Source: Phenylobacterium sp. CCH9-H3 (GTDB taxonomy: Bacteria > Pseudomonadota > Alphaproteobacteria > Caulobacterales > Caulobacteraceae). From it: a stretch of 37,951 nucleotides of DNA. A program made the position numbers and the translations under genes. The stretch covers positions 1-37,951 of the forward strand of contig NZ_LSJI01000044.1 in the NCBI RefSeq assembly GCF_001557235.1. The letters are read 5' to 3'. Below are positions 1-8,037 of the stretch, piece by piece (the first letter of the stretch is position 1; each line of letters starts with the position of its first letter). Below the pieces are notes generated by a model. The model saw only the letters and a program-made list of their open reading frames with translations, was not told where the DNA came from and did no database searches.

Positions 1-329
1 ACCGGGCCAAGGACATGCTGATCCGCGGCGGCGAGAACATCTACTGCGTCGAGGTGGAGAACGTTCTCTACGACCACCCGGACGTGATGGACGCCGCCCT
101 GGTGGGCATCCCGCACAAGACCCTGGGCGAGGAGCCGGCCGCGGTGGTCCACCTGAAGCCCGGCGGCGCGGCCACCGAGGCCGAGCTGCGCCAGTTCGTC
201 CGCGGGCGGCTGGCGGCGTTCAAGGTCCCGGTGAAGATCGCCTTCTGGCCCGAGACCCTGCCCCGCAACGCCAACGGCAAGATCCTGAAGACCGAGCTGA
301 AGAAGGTGTTCGCGAAGGAAGAGGCCTGA
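1..329 (+). CDS. Acyl-CoA synthetase (AMP-binding enzyme), C-terminal part only
   Basis: This is the 3' end of an adenylate-forming ligase gene whose start lies left of the window; the readable frame begins at base 3. The visible residues open with RAKDMLIRGGENIY, the hinge region (A8 motif) of the acyl-CoA synthetase/AMP-ligase family, where the C-terminal domain swings for thioester formation. Near the end PRNANGKILK holds the conserved A10 lysine that contacts the adenylate. Such enzymes activate a carboxylic acid, usually a fatty or aromatic acid, with ATP and transfer it to CoA. The substrate cannot be judged because the N-terminal acyl-binding domain is missing. The gene converges on the LysR gene, with a strong hairpin between them. 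Confidence 0.9.
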   Translation, partial: RAKDMLIRGGENIYCVEVENVLYDHPDVMDAALVGIPHKTLGEEPAAVVHLKPGGAATEAELRQFVRGRLAAFKVPVKIAFWPETLPRNANGKILKTELKKVFAKEEA

Positions 330-355
330 TCTCCTCACCCCTCGAAAAACCTTCG

Positions 356-380
356 TCATCCCCGGCTTGTCCGGGGATGA
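356..380. terminator. Hairpin between convergent genes
   Basis: A perfect 10-bp stem (TCATCCCCGG at 356-365 pairing with 371-380) with a 5-base loop sits between the ends of the acyl-CoA synthetase and LysR genes. It can fold on either strand and could end transcription from both sides. There is no clear T-run, so the terminator role is inferred from position. Confidence 0.5.
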
Positions 381-383
381 GGG

Positions 384-1307
384 TCAGAGGGAGTCGGGAG
401 GAAGGTCTCCCAGCGCCACCTCCAGGAACCGCGCCAGCGTCGGCGTCGTATCGGTCGTGCGCCAGGCGACGCCGGTCTCCAGGGCCGGGGGCTCGCCCGC
501 GAGGTCCAGGTAGCGGACACCCGTGCGGGCGAGGTTGCGCAGCGAGATGGGCGCGAGCGCCACGCCCAGGCCGGCCGACACCAGGCTGATGATCGTCTGC
601 ATCTGGATCGCCTCCTGCACGACGCGGGCGGTCCCGCCATGGGCGGCGTAGTAGCCGGTAACCAGGTCGTGGAAGGCCGGCGCCACCCGGCGTGGAAAGA
701 TGATCAACGGCGCCGCGATCAACTGCTGCGGGGCCAGCCGGCCGTCCTCGGCGACGATCCGGCCCTCGGCGATCCAACTCTCGGGCGCGGCGACCACCAA
801 CGGCTCCAGGGTCAGTCGCCGATAGCTGAGGCCGGGCGGCAGGGCCGCGCCGGTGGGCGGGATGACAATGCCGGCATGGCCGCGGCCCTCTCCGATGGCG
901 GCGAACTGCACGTCGCTGGTGGCCTCGGTGAGCGCGATCTCCACCTCGGGGTAGAGGGTGGAATAGCGCCGGACGATGGCGGGCAGGACGCTGTAGTCGG
1001 CGGTGCTCACGAACGACACCTCAAGGCGCCCAACCTCGCCGTCGCGCAGGCGTCTCGCGATGTGGGGCAGCTCCGAAAAGCCTGCCAGCGCCGCCCGCGC
1101 CGGCTGCAGCCAGCGCTCGCCGAACGGCGTCAGCGCCACGCTGCGCTTGGTGCGCACGAAGAGGGCCGCGCCCAGCTCGCGCTCCAGCGCCTGGATCGAC
1201 TGGCTGAGCGGCGGCTGGGTCATGCCCAGGCGTTCGGCGGCGCGCCCGAAGTGCAGCGTCTCGGCGACCGTCGTGAAGTGACGCAGCTGGCGGACATCCA
1301 TACTCAT
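384..1307 (-). CDS. LysR-family transcriptional regulator
   Basis: LysR-type DNA-binding regulator of about 307 residues, the usual family length. The N-terminus [29 protein letters not shown] and the following [16 protein letters not shown] form the winged helix-turn-helix. The rest is the two-lobed effector-binding domain, with a hinge near residue 90. Starts are possible at 1316, 1307 and 1301; 1307 is chosen because a weak AGGT lies about 10 bases upstream, but 1301 (MDVRQL) fits most family members equally well. The gene is divergent from ilvD, and a palindrome lies in the shared promoter region. By the usual LysR pattern it may control ilvD or itself. The effector is unknown; the link to branched-chain amino acids is inference from position. 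Confidence 0.9.
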   Translation of the reverse strand: MSMDVRQLRHFTTVAETLHFGRAAERLGMTQPPLSQSIQALERELGAALFVRTKRSVALTPFGERWLQPARAALAGFSELPHIARRLRDGEVGRLEVSFVSTADYSVLPAIVRRYSTLYPEVEIALTEATSDVQFAAIGEGRGHAGIVIPPTGAALPPGLSYRRLTLEPLVVAAPESWIAEGRIVAEDGRLAPQQLIAAPLIIFPRRVAPAFHDLVTGYYAAHGGTARVVQEAIQMQTIISLVSAGLGVALAPISLRNLARTGVRYLDLAGEPPALETGVAWRTTDTTPTLARFLEVALGDLPPDSL

Positions 1308-1328
1308 ATGTGGCACGACCTAGTCGCA

Positions 1329-1348
1329 GGCCAAAAATATATTTGGCC
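1329..1348. promoter_or_regulatory. Palindrome in the lysR-ilvD divergent promoter region (putative LysR operator)
   Basis: A 20-base AT-centred inverted repeat with arms GGCCAAA and TTTGGCC matches in 9 of 10 base-pair positions. It lies 22 bases upstream of the chosen lysR start and about 50 bases upstream of ilvD. Its size, dyad symmetry and place between divergent genes fit a LysR-type binding site. It is markedly AT-rich within very GC-rich DNA. Confidence 0.6.
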
Positions 1349-1397
1349 AGCAGACATCCGCGCTTTATCGCCCTTCGGACCTAACCGGAGGCCTGCC

Positions 1398-3281
1398 ATG
1401 CCCGACCTGCGCTCCCGCACGTCAACCCACGGCCGCAACATGGCCGGCGCCCGCGGCCTCTGGCGCGCGACGGGGATGAAGGACTCCGACTTCGGCAAGC
1501 CGATCATCGCGGTGGTGAACTCGTTCACGCAGTTCGTGCCGGGCCACGTCCATCTGAAGGACCTGGGCCAGCTGGTGGCGCGCGAGATCGAGGCGGCCGG
1601 AGCGGTGGCCAAGGAATTCAACACCATCGCCGTCGACGACGGGATCGCCATGGGCCACGACGGGATGCTCTACAGCCTGCCGTCGCGAGAGCTGATCGCC
1701 GACAGCGTCGAGTACATGGTCAACGCGCATTGCGCCGACGCCATGGTCTGCATCTCCAACTGCGACAAGATCACGCCGGGCATGCTGATGGCGGCGCTCA
1801 GGGTGAACATCCCCGTGGTGTTCGTCTCGGGCGGGCCCATGGAAGCCGGCAAGGTCGTCAAGGCCGGCAAGACCACCAAGCTCGACCTGATCGACGCCAT
1901 GATCGCCGCCGGCGACGACAAGGTCTCGGACGAGGACGTCCAGGCCATCGAGCGCGCGGCCTGCCCCACCTGCGGCTCATGCTCGGGCATGTTCACCGCC
2001 AACTCGATGAACTGCCTGACCGAGGCGCTTGGCCTGTCGCTGCCGGGCAACGGCTCGGTGCTGGCCACTCACGCTGATCGCGAGGCCCTGTTCCGCCGCG
2101 CAGGCCGCCTGTGCGTCGAGATCACCAAGCGCTACTACCAGGAGGGCGACGCCTCGGTGCTGCCGCGCGCGGTCGCCAGCTTCAAGGCGTTCGAGAACGC
2201 CATGAGCCTGGACATCGCCATGGGCGGCTCGACCAACACGGTGCTGCATCTGCTGGCCGCTGCACACGAAGCCAAGGTGGACTTCACCATGGCCGACATC
2301 GACCGGCTGTCGCGCCGGACGCCGTGCCTGAGCAAGGTGGCGCCGGCCAAGTCGGACGTGCACATGGAGGACGTCCACCGCGCCGGCGGCGTCATGGCGA
2401 TCCTGGCCGAACTGGACCGCGGCGGCCTGATCCACCGCGACACGACCACGGTGCACACGCCGACCCTGGGCGAGGCGCTGGATACCTGGGACATCCGCCG
2501 GACGAACGACGACGCCGTGCGCGCCTTCTTCCGCGCCGCGCCGGGCGGGACGCCGACGCAGGTCGCGTTCAGCCAGTCCGAGCGCTGGGACAGCCTGGAC
2601 GAGGACCGGACGGGCGGTGTCATCCGCGACATCGAACACGCCTTCTCCAAAGACGGCGGCCTGGCGGTGCTGAAGGGCAACCTGGCTCCGGACGGCTGCA
2701 TCGTGAAGACCGCCGGCGTCGACGAGAGCATCCTGAAGTTCGCGGGGACGGCGCGCGTCTATGAGAGCCAGGACGCGGCGGTCAGCGGGATCCTGACGGG
2801 CCAGGTGAAGGCCGGTGACGTGGTGGTGATCCGCTACGAGGGGCCGCGCGGCGGCCCGGGGATGCAGGAGATGCTGTACCCGACCAGCTACCTGAAATCG
2901 AAGGGCCTCGGGAAAGCCTGCGCCCTGATCACCGACGGGCGCTTCTCGGGCGGCACCTCGGGCCTCTCCATCGGCCACGTCTCGCCCGAGGCGGCCGAGG
3001 GCGGGCTGATCGCCCTGGTCGAGGACGGCGACGGCATCGAGATCGACATCCCCTCGCGTTCCATCGTGCTGAAGGTGGCCGACAGCGTCCTGGCCGAGCG
3101 CCGCGCCGCCCAGCTGGCTCGCGGCGCCAAGGCCTGGACCCCGGCCATCGACCGGGTCCGCCGCGTCTCGACCGCGCTTCGGGCCTACGCCGCCTTCGCC
3201 ACCAGCGCTTCGCGCGGCGCCGTGCGCGACCTGGACGCGGCGCCCCGCGTCGTCGTGGCGCGGGCGGCCGAAGAGGCTTGA
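1398..3281 (+). CDS. ilvD: Dihydroxy-acid dehydratase
   Basis: IlvD dehydrates 2,3-dihydroxy-isovalerate and 2,3-dihydroxy-3-methylvalerate to the 2-keto acids that become valine, leucine and isoleucine. The 627-residue product matches the family closely from its first residues ([20 protein letters not shown]). Cys122 in [10 protein letters not shown] and Cys195 in [11 protein letters not shown] are the expected iron-sulfur cluster ligands. Family signatures [24 protein letters not shown] and [13 protein letters not shown] are present. The start at 1398 has a GGAG eight bases upstream. The same frame stays open far upstream across the lysR gene, but that part has no IlvD similarity. The sequence looks like true IlvD rather than a sugar-acid dehydratase of the same superfamily. 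Confidence 0.97.
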   Translation: MPDLRSRTSTHGRNMAGARGLWRATGMKDSDFGKPIIAVVNSFTQFVPGHVHLKDLGQLVAREIEAAGAVAKEFNTIAVDDGIAMGHDGMLYSLPSRELIADSVEYMVNAHCADAMVCISNCDKITPGMLMAALRVNIPVVFVSGGPMEAGKVVKAGKTTKLDLIDAMIAAGDDKVSDEDVQAIERAACPTCGSCSGMFTANSMNCLTEALGLSLPGNGSVLATHADREALFRRAGRLCVEITKRYYQEGDASVLPRAVASFKAFENAMSLDIAMGGSTNTVLHLLAAAHEAKVDFTMADIDRLSRRTPCLSKVAPAKSDVHMEDVHRAGGVMAILAELDRGGLIHRDTTTVHTPTLGEALDTWDIRRTNDDAVRAFFRAAPGGTPTQVAFSQSERWDSLDEDRTGGVIRDIEHAFSKDGGLAVLKGNLAPDGCIVKTAGVDESILKFAGTARVYESQDAAVSGILTGQVKAGDVVVIRYEGPRGGPGMQEMLYPTSYLKSKGLGKACALITDGRFSGGTSGLSIGHVSPEAAEGGLIALVEDGDGIEIDIPSRSIVLKVADSVLAERRAAQLARGAKAWTPAIDRVRRVSTALRAYAAFATSASRGAVRDLDAAPRVVVARAAEEA

Positions 3282-3287
3282 GCGGCC

Positions 3288-3341
3288 GTCCGTGGGCGCC
3301 GCAGCCGCTGTCTCGTTCAACCACGAACCTCGCCCACGGAC
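3288..3341. terminator. Long inverted repeat downstream of ilvD
   Basis: Perfect 11-bp arms (GTCCGTGGGCG at 3288-3298 and its complement at 3331-3341) enclose 32 bases that hold a small GTTC/GAAC stem. It begins seven bases after the ilvD stop codon. There is no T-run. It may act as a terminator or as an mRNA 3'-end stabiliser. The rest of the 227-base gap to the next gene shows no coding signal; it should carry the promoter for the FMN reductase/ribBX pair. Confidence 0.45.
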
Positions 3342-3508
3342 TTGCGGCCTGAACCGCCTCGCAAGGCGCCATCGCATTCGGGTGGTTCGTGTGGTTGATG
3401 GTCAATCTGAACGTCGCTGACGCGCCAAGGCCACTCGTGGGTCGGAGCGCGGCCCATCTCCCGCTGCGGGAACTGGCGTTCCGGAGGCGGGCGTCCTAGA
3501 GGTCTAGC

Positions 3509-4084
3509 ATGAGCAAACGCCCCCTCATCGTCGGGATCGGCGGGACCATCCGCGAGGGGTCTTCCAGCGAGCGGGCGCTGCTTTGCGCCCTGAGGGCCGC
3601 CGAGGCGCGCGGGGCGGAGACGCGCCTGCTGGGCGGCGCCTTCCTGGGCGCCCTGCCGATCTTCGACCCCCGCCCGTCCGACATCACGGCCGTCCAGCTC
3701 GAGCTGGCGGAGGCGGTCCGCGCCGCCGATGGGGTGATCGTCGCCAGCCCCGGCTACCACGGCTCGATCTCGGGGGTGATCAAGAACGCCCTCGACACGC
3801 TGGAGCTCACCCGCAACGACCCGCAGCCCTACCTGTCGCAGAAGCCGGTGGGGACGATCATCACCGCCGACGGCTGGCAGGCCGCAGGCACGACCTTGAT
3901 GGCGCTGCGGGCGATCATACATGCCCTTAGGGGCTGGCCGACGCCGTTCGGCGCGGCCCTCAACGCCGGCGCCGCGCTGTTCGACGAGGCCGGCGACTGC
4001 ATGGACCAGAAGGACGCCTGGCAGCTCGCGACCGTCGCCGAACAGGTCGTGGAGTTCGCCCAGATGAAGGCCGCAATCCGATGA
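3509..4084 (+). CDS. NAD(P)H-dependent FMN reductase-like flavoprotein
   Basis: A 191-residue flavodoxin-fold protein of the NADPH-dependent FMN reductase family (SsuE/azoreductase-like). The N-terminal loop GIGGTIREGSSSERAL (residues 9-24) is the family's FMN-phosphate loop, and SPGYHGSISGVIKNALD (from residue 80) is its second signature. Such enzymes reduce free or bound flavin or quinone-like substrates with NAD(P)H. AGAGG six bases before the ATG supports the start. The stop overlaps the start of ribBX in ATGA, implying translational coupling and a shared job in flavin metabolism. The precise substrate is unknown. Confidence 0.85.
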   Translation: MSKRPLIVGIGGTIREGSSSERALLCALRAAEARGAETRLLGGAFLGALPIFDPRPSDITAVQLELAEAVRAADGVIVASPGYHGSISGVIKNALDTLELTRNDPQPYLSQKPVGTIITADGWQAAGTTLMALRAIIHALRGWPTPFGAALNAGAALFDEAGDCMDQKDAWQLATVAEQVVEFAQMKAAIR

Positions 4085-5220
4085 AACGCCCCTACCTCGT
4101 TCCGCCGTCCGGAGAGTCCGACAACGTGTCCGGCGCCATCAGCCCGATCGAGGACATCATCGAGGACGCCCGCAACGGGCGGCCTTACATCCTGGTCGAC
4201 GCGGAGGACCGGGAGAACGAGGGCGACGTGATCATCCCGGCGCAGTTCGCGACGCCCGACCAGATCAACTTCATGGCCAAGCACGCCCGCGGCCTGATCT
4301 GCCTGTCGATCACCGCCGAGCGCGCGCGCCAGCTGCGCCTGCCGCCCATGGCCACGGACAACCAGTCCGGCCACGGCACCGCCTTCACCGTCTCCATCGA
4401 GGCGCGGGAGGGCGTGACGACGGGTATCTCGGCGCACGACCGGGCCCACACCATCGCCGTCGCCGTCGACCCCACCAAGAGCGTCGACGACGTGGTCTCG
4501 CCGGGCCACGTGTTCCCGCTGGTGGCCAAGGACGGCGGCGTCCTGGTCCGCGCCGGCCACACCGAGGCGGCGGTCGACATCAGCCGCATGGCCGGCCTGA
4601 ACCCCGCCGGGGTCATCTGCGAGATCATGAAGGACGACGGGTCCATGGCCCGCCTTCCGGACCTGGTGGCGTTCGCCCAGCTGCACGGGCTGAAGATCGG
4701 CACGATCGCCGACCTGATCGCCTACCGCCGCCGCACCGAGCGCCAGGTGGAACGGGTGCTGGAGGCGCCGTTCGACAGCGCCTACGGCGGCCGCTTCCGC
4801 ATGATCATCTACCGCAACTCGATCGACCAGACCGAGCACGTGGTCCTGACCAAGGGCCGGATCGAACCGGACAAGCCGACCCTCGTGCGCATGCACCGCG
4901 TGGACCTCGCCGCCGACATGCTGGGCGCCGTGGAGGCGCGCCGCGACTACGTGCCCAAGGCGCTGAACGCGCTGTCGGCCTGCGAAGGCGCCGCGGTGGC
5001 CGTGTTCATCCGCGACTCCAATCCGCACTGGCTCAGCGAACGGTACGGCCAGCCGCAGGCCGATCATGCGGGGAACATCATCCGCGACTACGGCATCGGG
5101 GCGCAGATCCTGCTGGATCTGGGCGTCCGCGACATGACGCTGCTGACCTCGTCCCAGACCGTCCTGCCCGCCTCGGCCGGCTACGGCCTCAAGATCGTCG
5201 GCCGCCAGCCCCTGAGCTAG
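4081..5220 (+). CDS. ribB: 3,4-dihydroxy-2-butanone 4-phosphate synthase with degenerate GTP cyclohydrolase II-like domain (RibBX type)
   Basis: The N-terminal domain (about residues 20-215) is 3,4-dihydroxy-2-butanone 4-phosphate synthase, which makes the four-carbon precursor of riboflavin from ribulose 5-phosphate. It carries DAEDRENEGD (40-49), TGISAHDRAHTI and GHVFPLVAKDGGVLVRAGHTEAAVD. The C-terminal domain (about 225-378) is related to GTP cyclohydrolase II and keeps RDYGIGAQILLDLGV, but the three zinc-binding cysteines of the active enzyme are absent: the corresponding stretch is RMHRVDLAADMLGAVEARRDY. The QEGRGIG segment is also replaced. It is therefore not expected to be a cyclohydrolase. 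This matches the RibBX variant known in Proteobacteria. The ATGA overlap with the upstream FMN reductase gene indicates one operon. Confidence 0.93.
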   Translation: MKRPYLVPPSGESDNVSGAISPIEDIIEDARNGRPYILVDAEDRENEGDVIIPAQFATPDQINFMAKHARGLICLSITAERARQLRLPPMATDNQSGHGTAFTVSIEAREGVTTGISAHDRAHTIAVAVDPTKSVDDVVSPGHVFPLVAKDGGVLVRAGHTEAAVDISRMAGLNPAGVICEIMKDDGSMARLPDLVAFAQLHGLKIGTIADLIAYRRRTERQVERVLEAPFDSAYGGRFRMIIYRNSIDQTEHVVLTKGRIEPDKPTLVRMHRVDLAADMLGAVEARRDYVPKALNALSACEGAAVAVFIRDSNPHWLSERYGQPQADHAGNIIRDYGIGAQILLDLGVRDMTLLTSSQTVLPASAGYGLKIVGRQPLS

Positions 5221-5253
5221 CAACCGCCGCGCGGCCTTCCGCATTCGGGGGCC

Positions 5254-5976
5254 ATGAGCGAGCTGCGCATCGGGTGTTCCGGCTGGACCTACAAGGACTG
5301 GCGCGGTCCCTTCTATCCGCCGGAGGTGAAGGACCGCGCGCGGCTGGAATATTACGCCACCCGCTTCGACACGGCCGAGATCAACGCCAGCTTCTACCGC
5401 CTCCCGTCCGAGGCGATGGTGCAGGGCTGGGCCGAACGGTCGCCGCCGGGCTTCCTGTTCGCCTGGAAGGTCAGCCGCTTCATCACCCACAACAAGAAGC
5501 TGAACGACTGCGCCGATCCGGTCGCGCTTGTCTTCGGCCGCATGGCGCCTCTGGGCGAAAAGCTCGGGCCCTCGCTGATCCAGCTTCCGCCGCAACTCCG
5601 CCGCGACGACGCGCGGCTCGCGGCCTTCCTCAAGCTGTTGCCCGCAGGCCGCCATGCCGTCGAGTTCCGGCACCCGTCCTGGTACGAACCGGCGGTGATG
5701 TCCCTGCTCGGCGACTTCGACGTCTCGCTCTGCCTGTCGGACCATCACCACGCGCCGGCGCCCTGGGAGCGGACGGCGAGTTGGGTCTATGTGCGCGGTC
5801 ACGGCCCGGGCGGGCGGTACAGGAACCGTTACCCTGCGGCCGAGCTCGAGCAATGGTCGGCGAGGATCCGGGACTGGCGGCTCGAGGATCGGGACGTCTA
5901 CGCCTATTTCGACAACGACATCGGGTGCGCCGCCCCCCAGGACGCCATGGCGCTCAAGCGCCTTACCAACGCCTAG
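5254..5976 (+). CDS. DUF72 (YecE-like) family protein
   Basis: A 240-residue member of DUF72, a TIM-barrel family of unknown function. Family hallmarks are the opening RIGCSGWTYKDWRGPFYPP, FDTAEINASFYRLPS around residues 38-52, FAWKVSRFITH, IQLPPQ, EFRHPSWY and the closing YAYFDNDIGCAAPQDA. Length is normal. A run of Gs lies just before the ATG. It follows ribBX by 33 bases and could share its transcript. Nothing in the sequence gives a substrate; conserved acidic and histidine residues in DUF72 proteins suggest an enzyme, but that is inference. Confidence 0.9.
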   Translation: MSELRIGCSGWTYKDWRGPFYPPEVKDRARLEYYATRFDTAEINASFYRLPSEAMVQGWAERSPPGFLFAWKVSRFITHNKKLNDCADPVALVFGRMAPLGEKLGPSLIQLPPQLRRDDARLAAFLKLLPAGRHAVEFRHPSWYEPAVMSLLGDFDVSLCLSDHHHAPAPWERTASWVYVRGHGPGGRYRNRYPAAELEQWSARIRDWRLEDRDVYAYFDNDIGCAAPQDAMALKRLTNA

Positions 5977-5992
5977 CCGATCTGCGAAAACT

Positions 5993-6007
5993 GCCGCACG
6001 CTGCGGC
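5993..6007. terminator. Small hairpin after the DUF72 gene
   Basis: A 6-bp perfect stem (GCCGCA/TGCGGC) with a 3-base loop lies 17 bases after the DUF72 stop codon. It may close the transcript before the protease gene. No T-run is present. Confidence 0.3.
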
Positions 6008-6129
6008 GAAGCCACCCTGCGCTGCGCTGCGTACACTCTCTGCGCGCAAACGCCGCGAAGGGTCCGCATTGTGCGGATTCACCCATTCCCTTAAACAAAT
6101 GAAGGGGATGGTCTGGATAGAGTGCGAGT

Positions 6130-7926
6130 ATGCCCACGGACGCCTCCCCCCTCTCCGCCGAAGACCCGTCGCTGCAAAGCCGGCCGTTCGCCGCCGCCGA
6201 TGGCGGAGCCTGCAGCTGTCCGCTCTGCACGGGGCTTGCGGTGGTGTCCGAGACCGACGTCGCGGATGGCCTGTCCTACCTGAACGCTGATGCCCGCGCG
6301 GGCGCCGTGGTGAACGGCAAGGAGAGCTACACCATCGATCGGGCGGGCCTGCAGCTTACCGGGTTCGATCCGGTGACCATGGCGGCCTACCCGGGCTGGG
6401 GCGGGGTCGCCGGCCGCGCGTTCACCGTGACCTACGCCTTCCGGGCCAGCGAGCCCACGACCATGCCGGGCGACACCGAGGGCTTCCAGCGCTTCAACGC
6501 CCAGCAGATCTACCAGGCCGAGCAGGCCATGCAGGCCTGGGCCGACGTGGCCAACATCCGGTTCGTGCGCGTGGGCATCGGAAACTCGGGAGAGGCGGCC
6601 TATTCCAACGACGCCGCGATCCTGTTCGGCAACTACAGCTCGGGTGAGAGCGGCTCTGCGGCGTTCGCCAACTATCCGGGCAGCACCAGCTCCAGCAGCG
6701 CCGCCGGCGACGTCTGGATCAACATCAACGCGGGCACCAACAGCCTGCCCAGCATGGGCAACTACGGCGCCCAGGTCCTGATCCACGAGATCGGCCATGC
6801 CATCGGCCTGGCCCACCCGGGGGACTACAACGCCGGCGACGACAGCGGGCCGATCACCTACGCCAATTCGGCCGAGTACTACGAGGACAGCCGTCAGTAC
6901 ACGGTGATGAGCTACTTCTCGGAGAGCAACACCGGCGCCAGCTACGGCGGCCGCTACGCCGCCGCGCCGCAGCTCGACGACATACGCGCCGCTCAGATCG
7001 AATACGGCGCGAACATGAGCACCCGGACGGGCGACACCGTCTATGGCTTCAATTCCAACGCCGGCCGCGACTGGTTCGTGGCGACCAACAGCTCCAGCCG
7101 GGTGATCTTCGCGGTCTGGGACGCGGGCGGCCGCGACACCTTCGACTTCTCCGGCTATTCGCAGAACCAGCTCATCGAGCTGCGCGAGGGCTTCTTCTCC
7201 AATGTCGGCGGCCTTGTGGGCAATGTGGCCGTGGCCCAGGGCGCGCAGATCGAGAACGCCATCGGCGGCTTCGGGAGCGACACCATCACCGGAAATGCGC
7301 TCGCCAACAGCCTGGTCGGCGGCGCCGGATTCGACAGCATCTTCGGCGGCGCCGGCGCGGACACCATCGATGGGGGCGCGGGGACCAGCTACCTGAGGGG
7401 CGAGGACGGGAACGATTCCATCGTCGGGGGGTCGGCCTTCGACGACATCCACGGCAACGTCGGCGACGACACCGGCCGGGGCGGCGCGGGCGACGACTAC
7501 GTCGTGGGCGGCAAGGACAACGATCTGCTGTTCGGCGACGACGGCGCGGACCTCGTCTACGGCAACCTCGGCGCGGACACCTGCGAGGGTGGGGCCGGGA
7601 ACGATATCGTGCGGGGCGGCCAGGAGAACGACTCCATTTCCGGCGGCGCGGGCGACGACTTCATGTCTGGCGACAAGGGCTCGGACACGATCTCGGGCGG
7701 CGCGGGGGCCGACGTCTTCCACATCTCGTCCGGCGCAGGCCTCGACCGGGTGCTGGACTTCAGCGCGGCGGAGGGCGACCGCGTGCACCTGGATCCTGGC
7801 GCGACGTACAGCGTGGCCCAGGTGGGGGCGGACACGGTCGTCACCCTGGCCTCGTCCAGCGACCAGATCATCCTGGTCGGCGTGCAGGCGAGCACGCTGA
7901 CGCCGGGTTGGATCTTCGGGGCCTGA
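6130..7926 (+). CDS. Serralysin-family (M10) zinc metalloprotease with RTX repeats, probably secreted by a type I system
   Basis: A 598-residue secreted protease. The zinc site HEIGHAIGLAHP spans residues 219-230 and the Met-turn MSYF is at 260-263, both diagnostic of serralysins. From about residue 388 to 531 there are some 15 glycine/aspartate-rich nonapeptide RTX repeats (GGAGxDxIx type) that fold into a calcium-bound beta-roll. The C-terminal 65 residues resemble the serralysin end domain that carries the type I secretion signal. There is no Sec signal peptide, as expected. Oddly, the N-terminus holds a cysteine cluster CSCPLC (residues 28-33), unusual in a normally cysteine-poor family. 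No transporter genes lie nearby, so export must depend on genes elsewhere. Confidence 0.93.
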   Translation: MPTDASPLSAEDPSLQSRPFAAADGGACSCPLCTGLAVVSETDVADGLSYLNADARAGAVVNGKESYTIDRAGLQLTGFDPVTMAAYPGWGGVAGRAFTVTYAFRASEPTTMPGDTEGFQRFNAQQIYQAEQAMQAWADVANIRFVRVGIGNSGEAAYSNDAAILFGNYSSGESGSAAFANYPGSTSSSSAAGDVWININAGTNSLPSMGNYGAQVLIHEIGHAIGLAHPGDYNAGDDSGPITYANSAEYYEDSRQYTVMSYFSESNTGASYGGRYAAAPQLDDIRAAQIEYGANMSTRTGDTVYGFNSNAGRDWFVATNSSSRVIFAVWDAGGRDTFDFSGYSQNQLIELREGFFSNVGGLVGNVAVAQGAQIENAIGGFGSDTITGNALANSLVGGAGFDSIFGGAGADTIDGGAGTSYLRGEDGNDSIVGGSAFDDIHGNVGDDTGRGGAGDDYVVGGKDNDLLFGDDGADLVYGNLGADTCEGGAGNDIVRGGQENDSISGGAGDDFMSGDKGSDTISGGAGADVFHISSGAGLDRVLDFSAAEGDRVHLDPGATYSVAQVGADTVVTLASSSDQIILVGVQASTLTPGWIFGA

Positions 7927-7943
7927 TCTAGAATCTCGTTTTC

Positions 7944-7962
7944 AGGCCGGCGTAACCGGCCT
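7944..7962. terminator. Hairpin after the protease gene
   Basis: A 7-bp perfect stem (AGGCCGG/CCGGCCT) with loop CGTAA begins 17 bases after the protease stop codon. Its position suggests the 3' end of the protease transcript, though no T-run follows. Confidence 0.4.
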
Positions 7963-7979
7963 ATATGAAATCCCTCACC

Positions 7980-7999
7980 GCCCGGCCGAAAGGCCGGGC
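7980..7999 (+). promoter_or_regulatory. GAAA-tetraloop hairpin in front of trcR
   Basis: A perfect 8-bp GC stem (GCCCGGCC/GGCCGGGC) closed by a GAAA tetraloop, followed by a pyrimidine-rich stretch, ends 38 bases before the trcR ATG. It is either a second terminator for the protease gene or a structured 5' leader of trcR. Only 38 bases remain for a promoter downstream of it, so the leader reading is plausible. Confidence 0.4.
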
Positions 8000-8037
8000 G
8001 CCTTCGTTTCTGGAATTCGCCCTCAAAGGCAAAAGCG

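Noticed and set aside
639..1397. In-frame upstream extension of ilvD across the lysR gene
   Set aside because: The residues are low-complexity and unlike IlvD, the region is fully explained by lysR on the other strand, and the ATG at 1398 has a good ribosome-binding site.
3282..3508. FMN riboswitch upstream of the FMN reductase/ribBX genes
   Set aside because: None of the conserved FMN aptamer segments is visible.
7290..7725. Tandem repeats that could suggest a CRISPR array or minisatellite
   Set aside because: They are codon-based nonapeptide RTX repeats within the protease gene, with no spacers and no cas genes.
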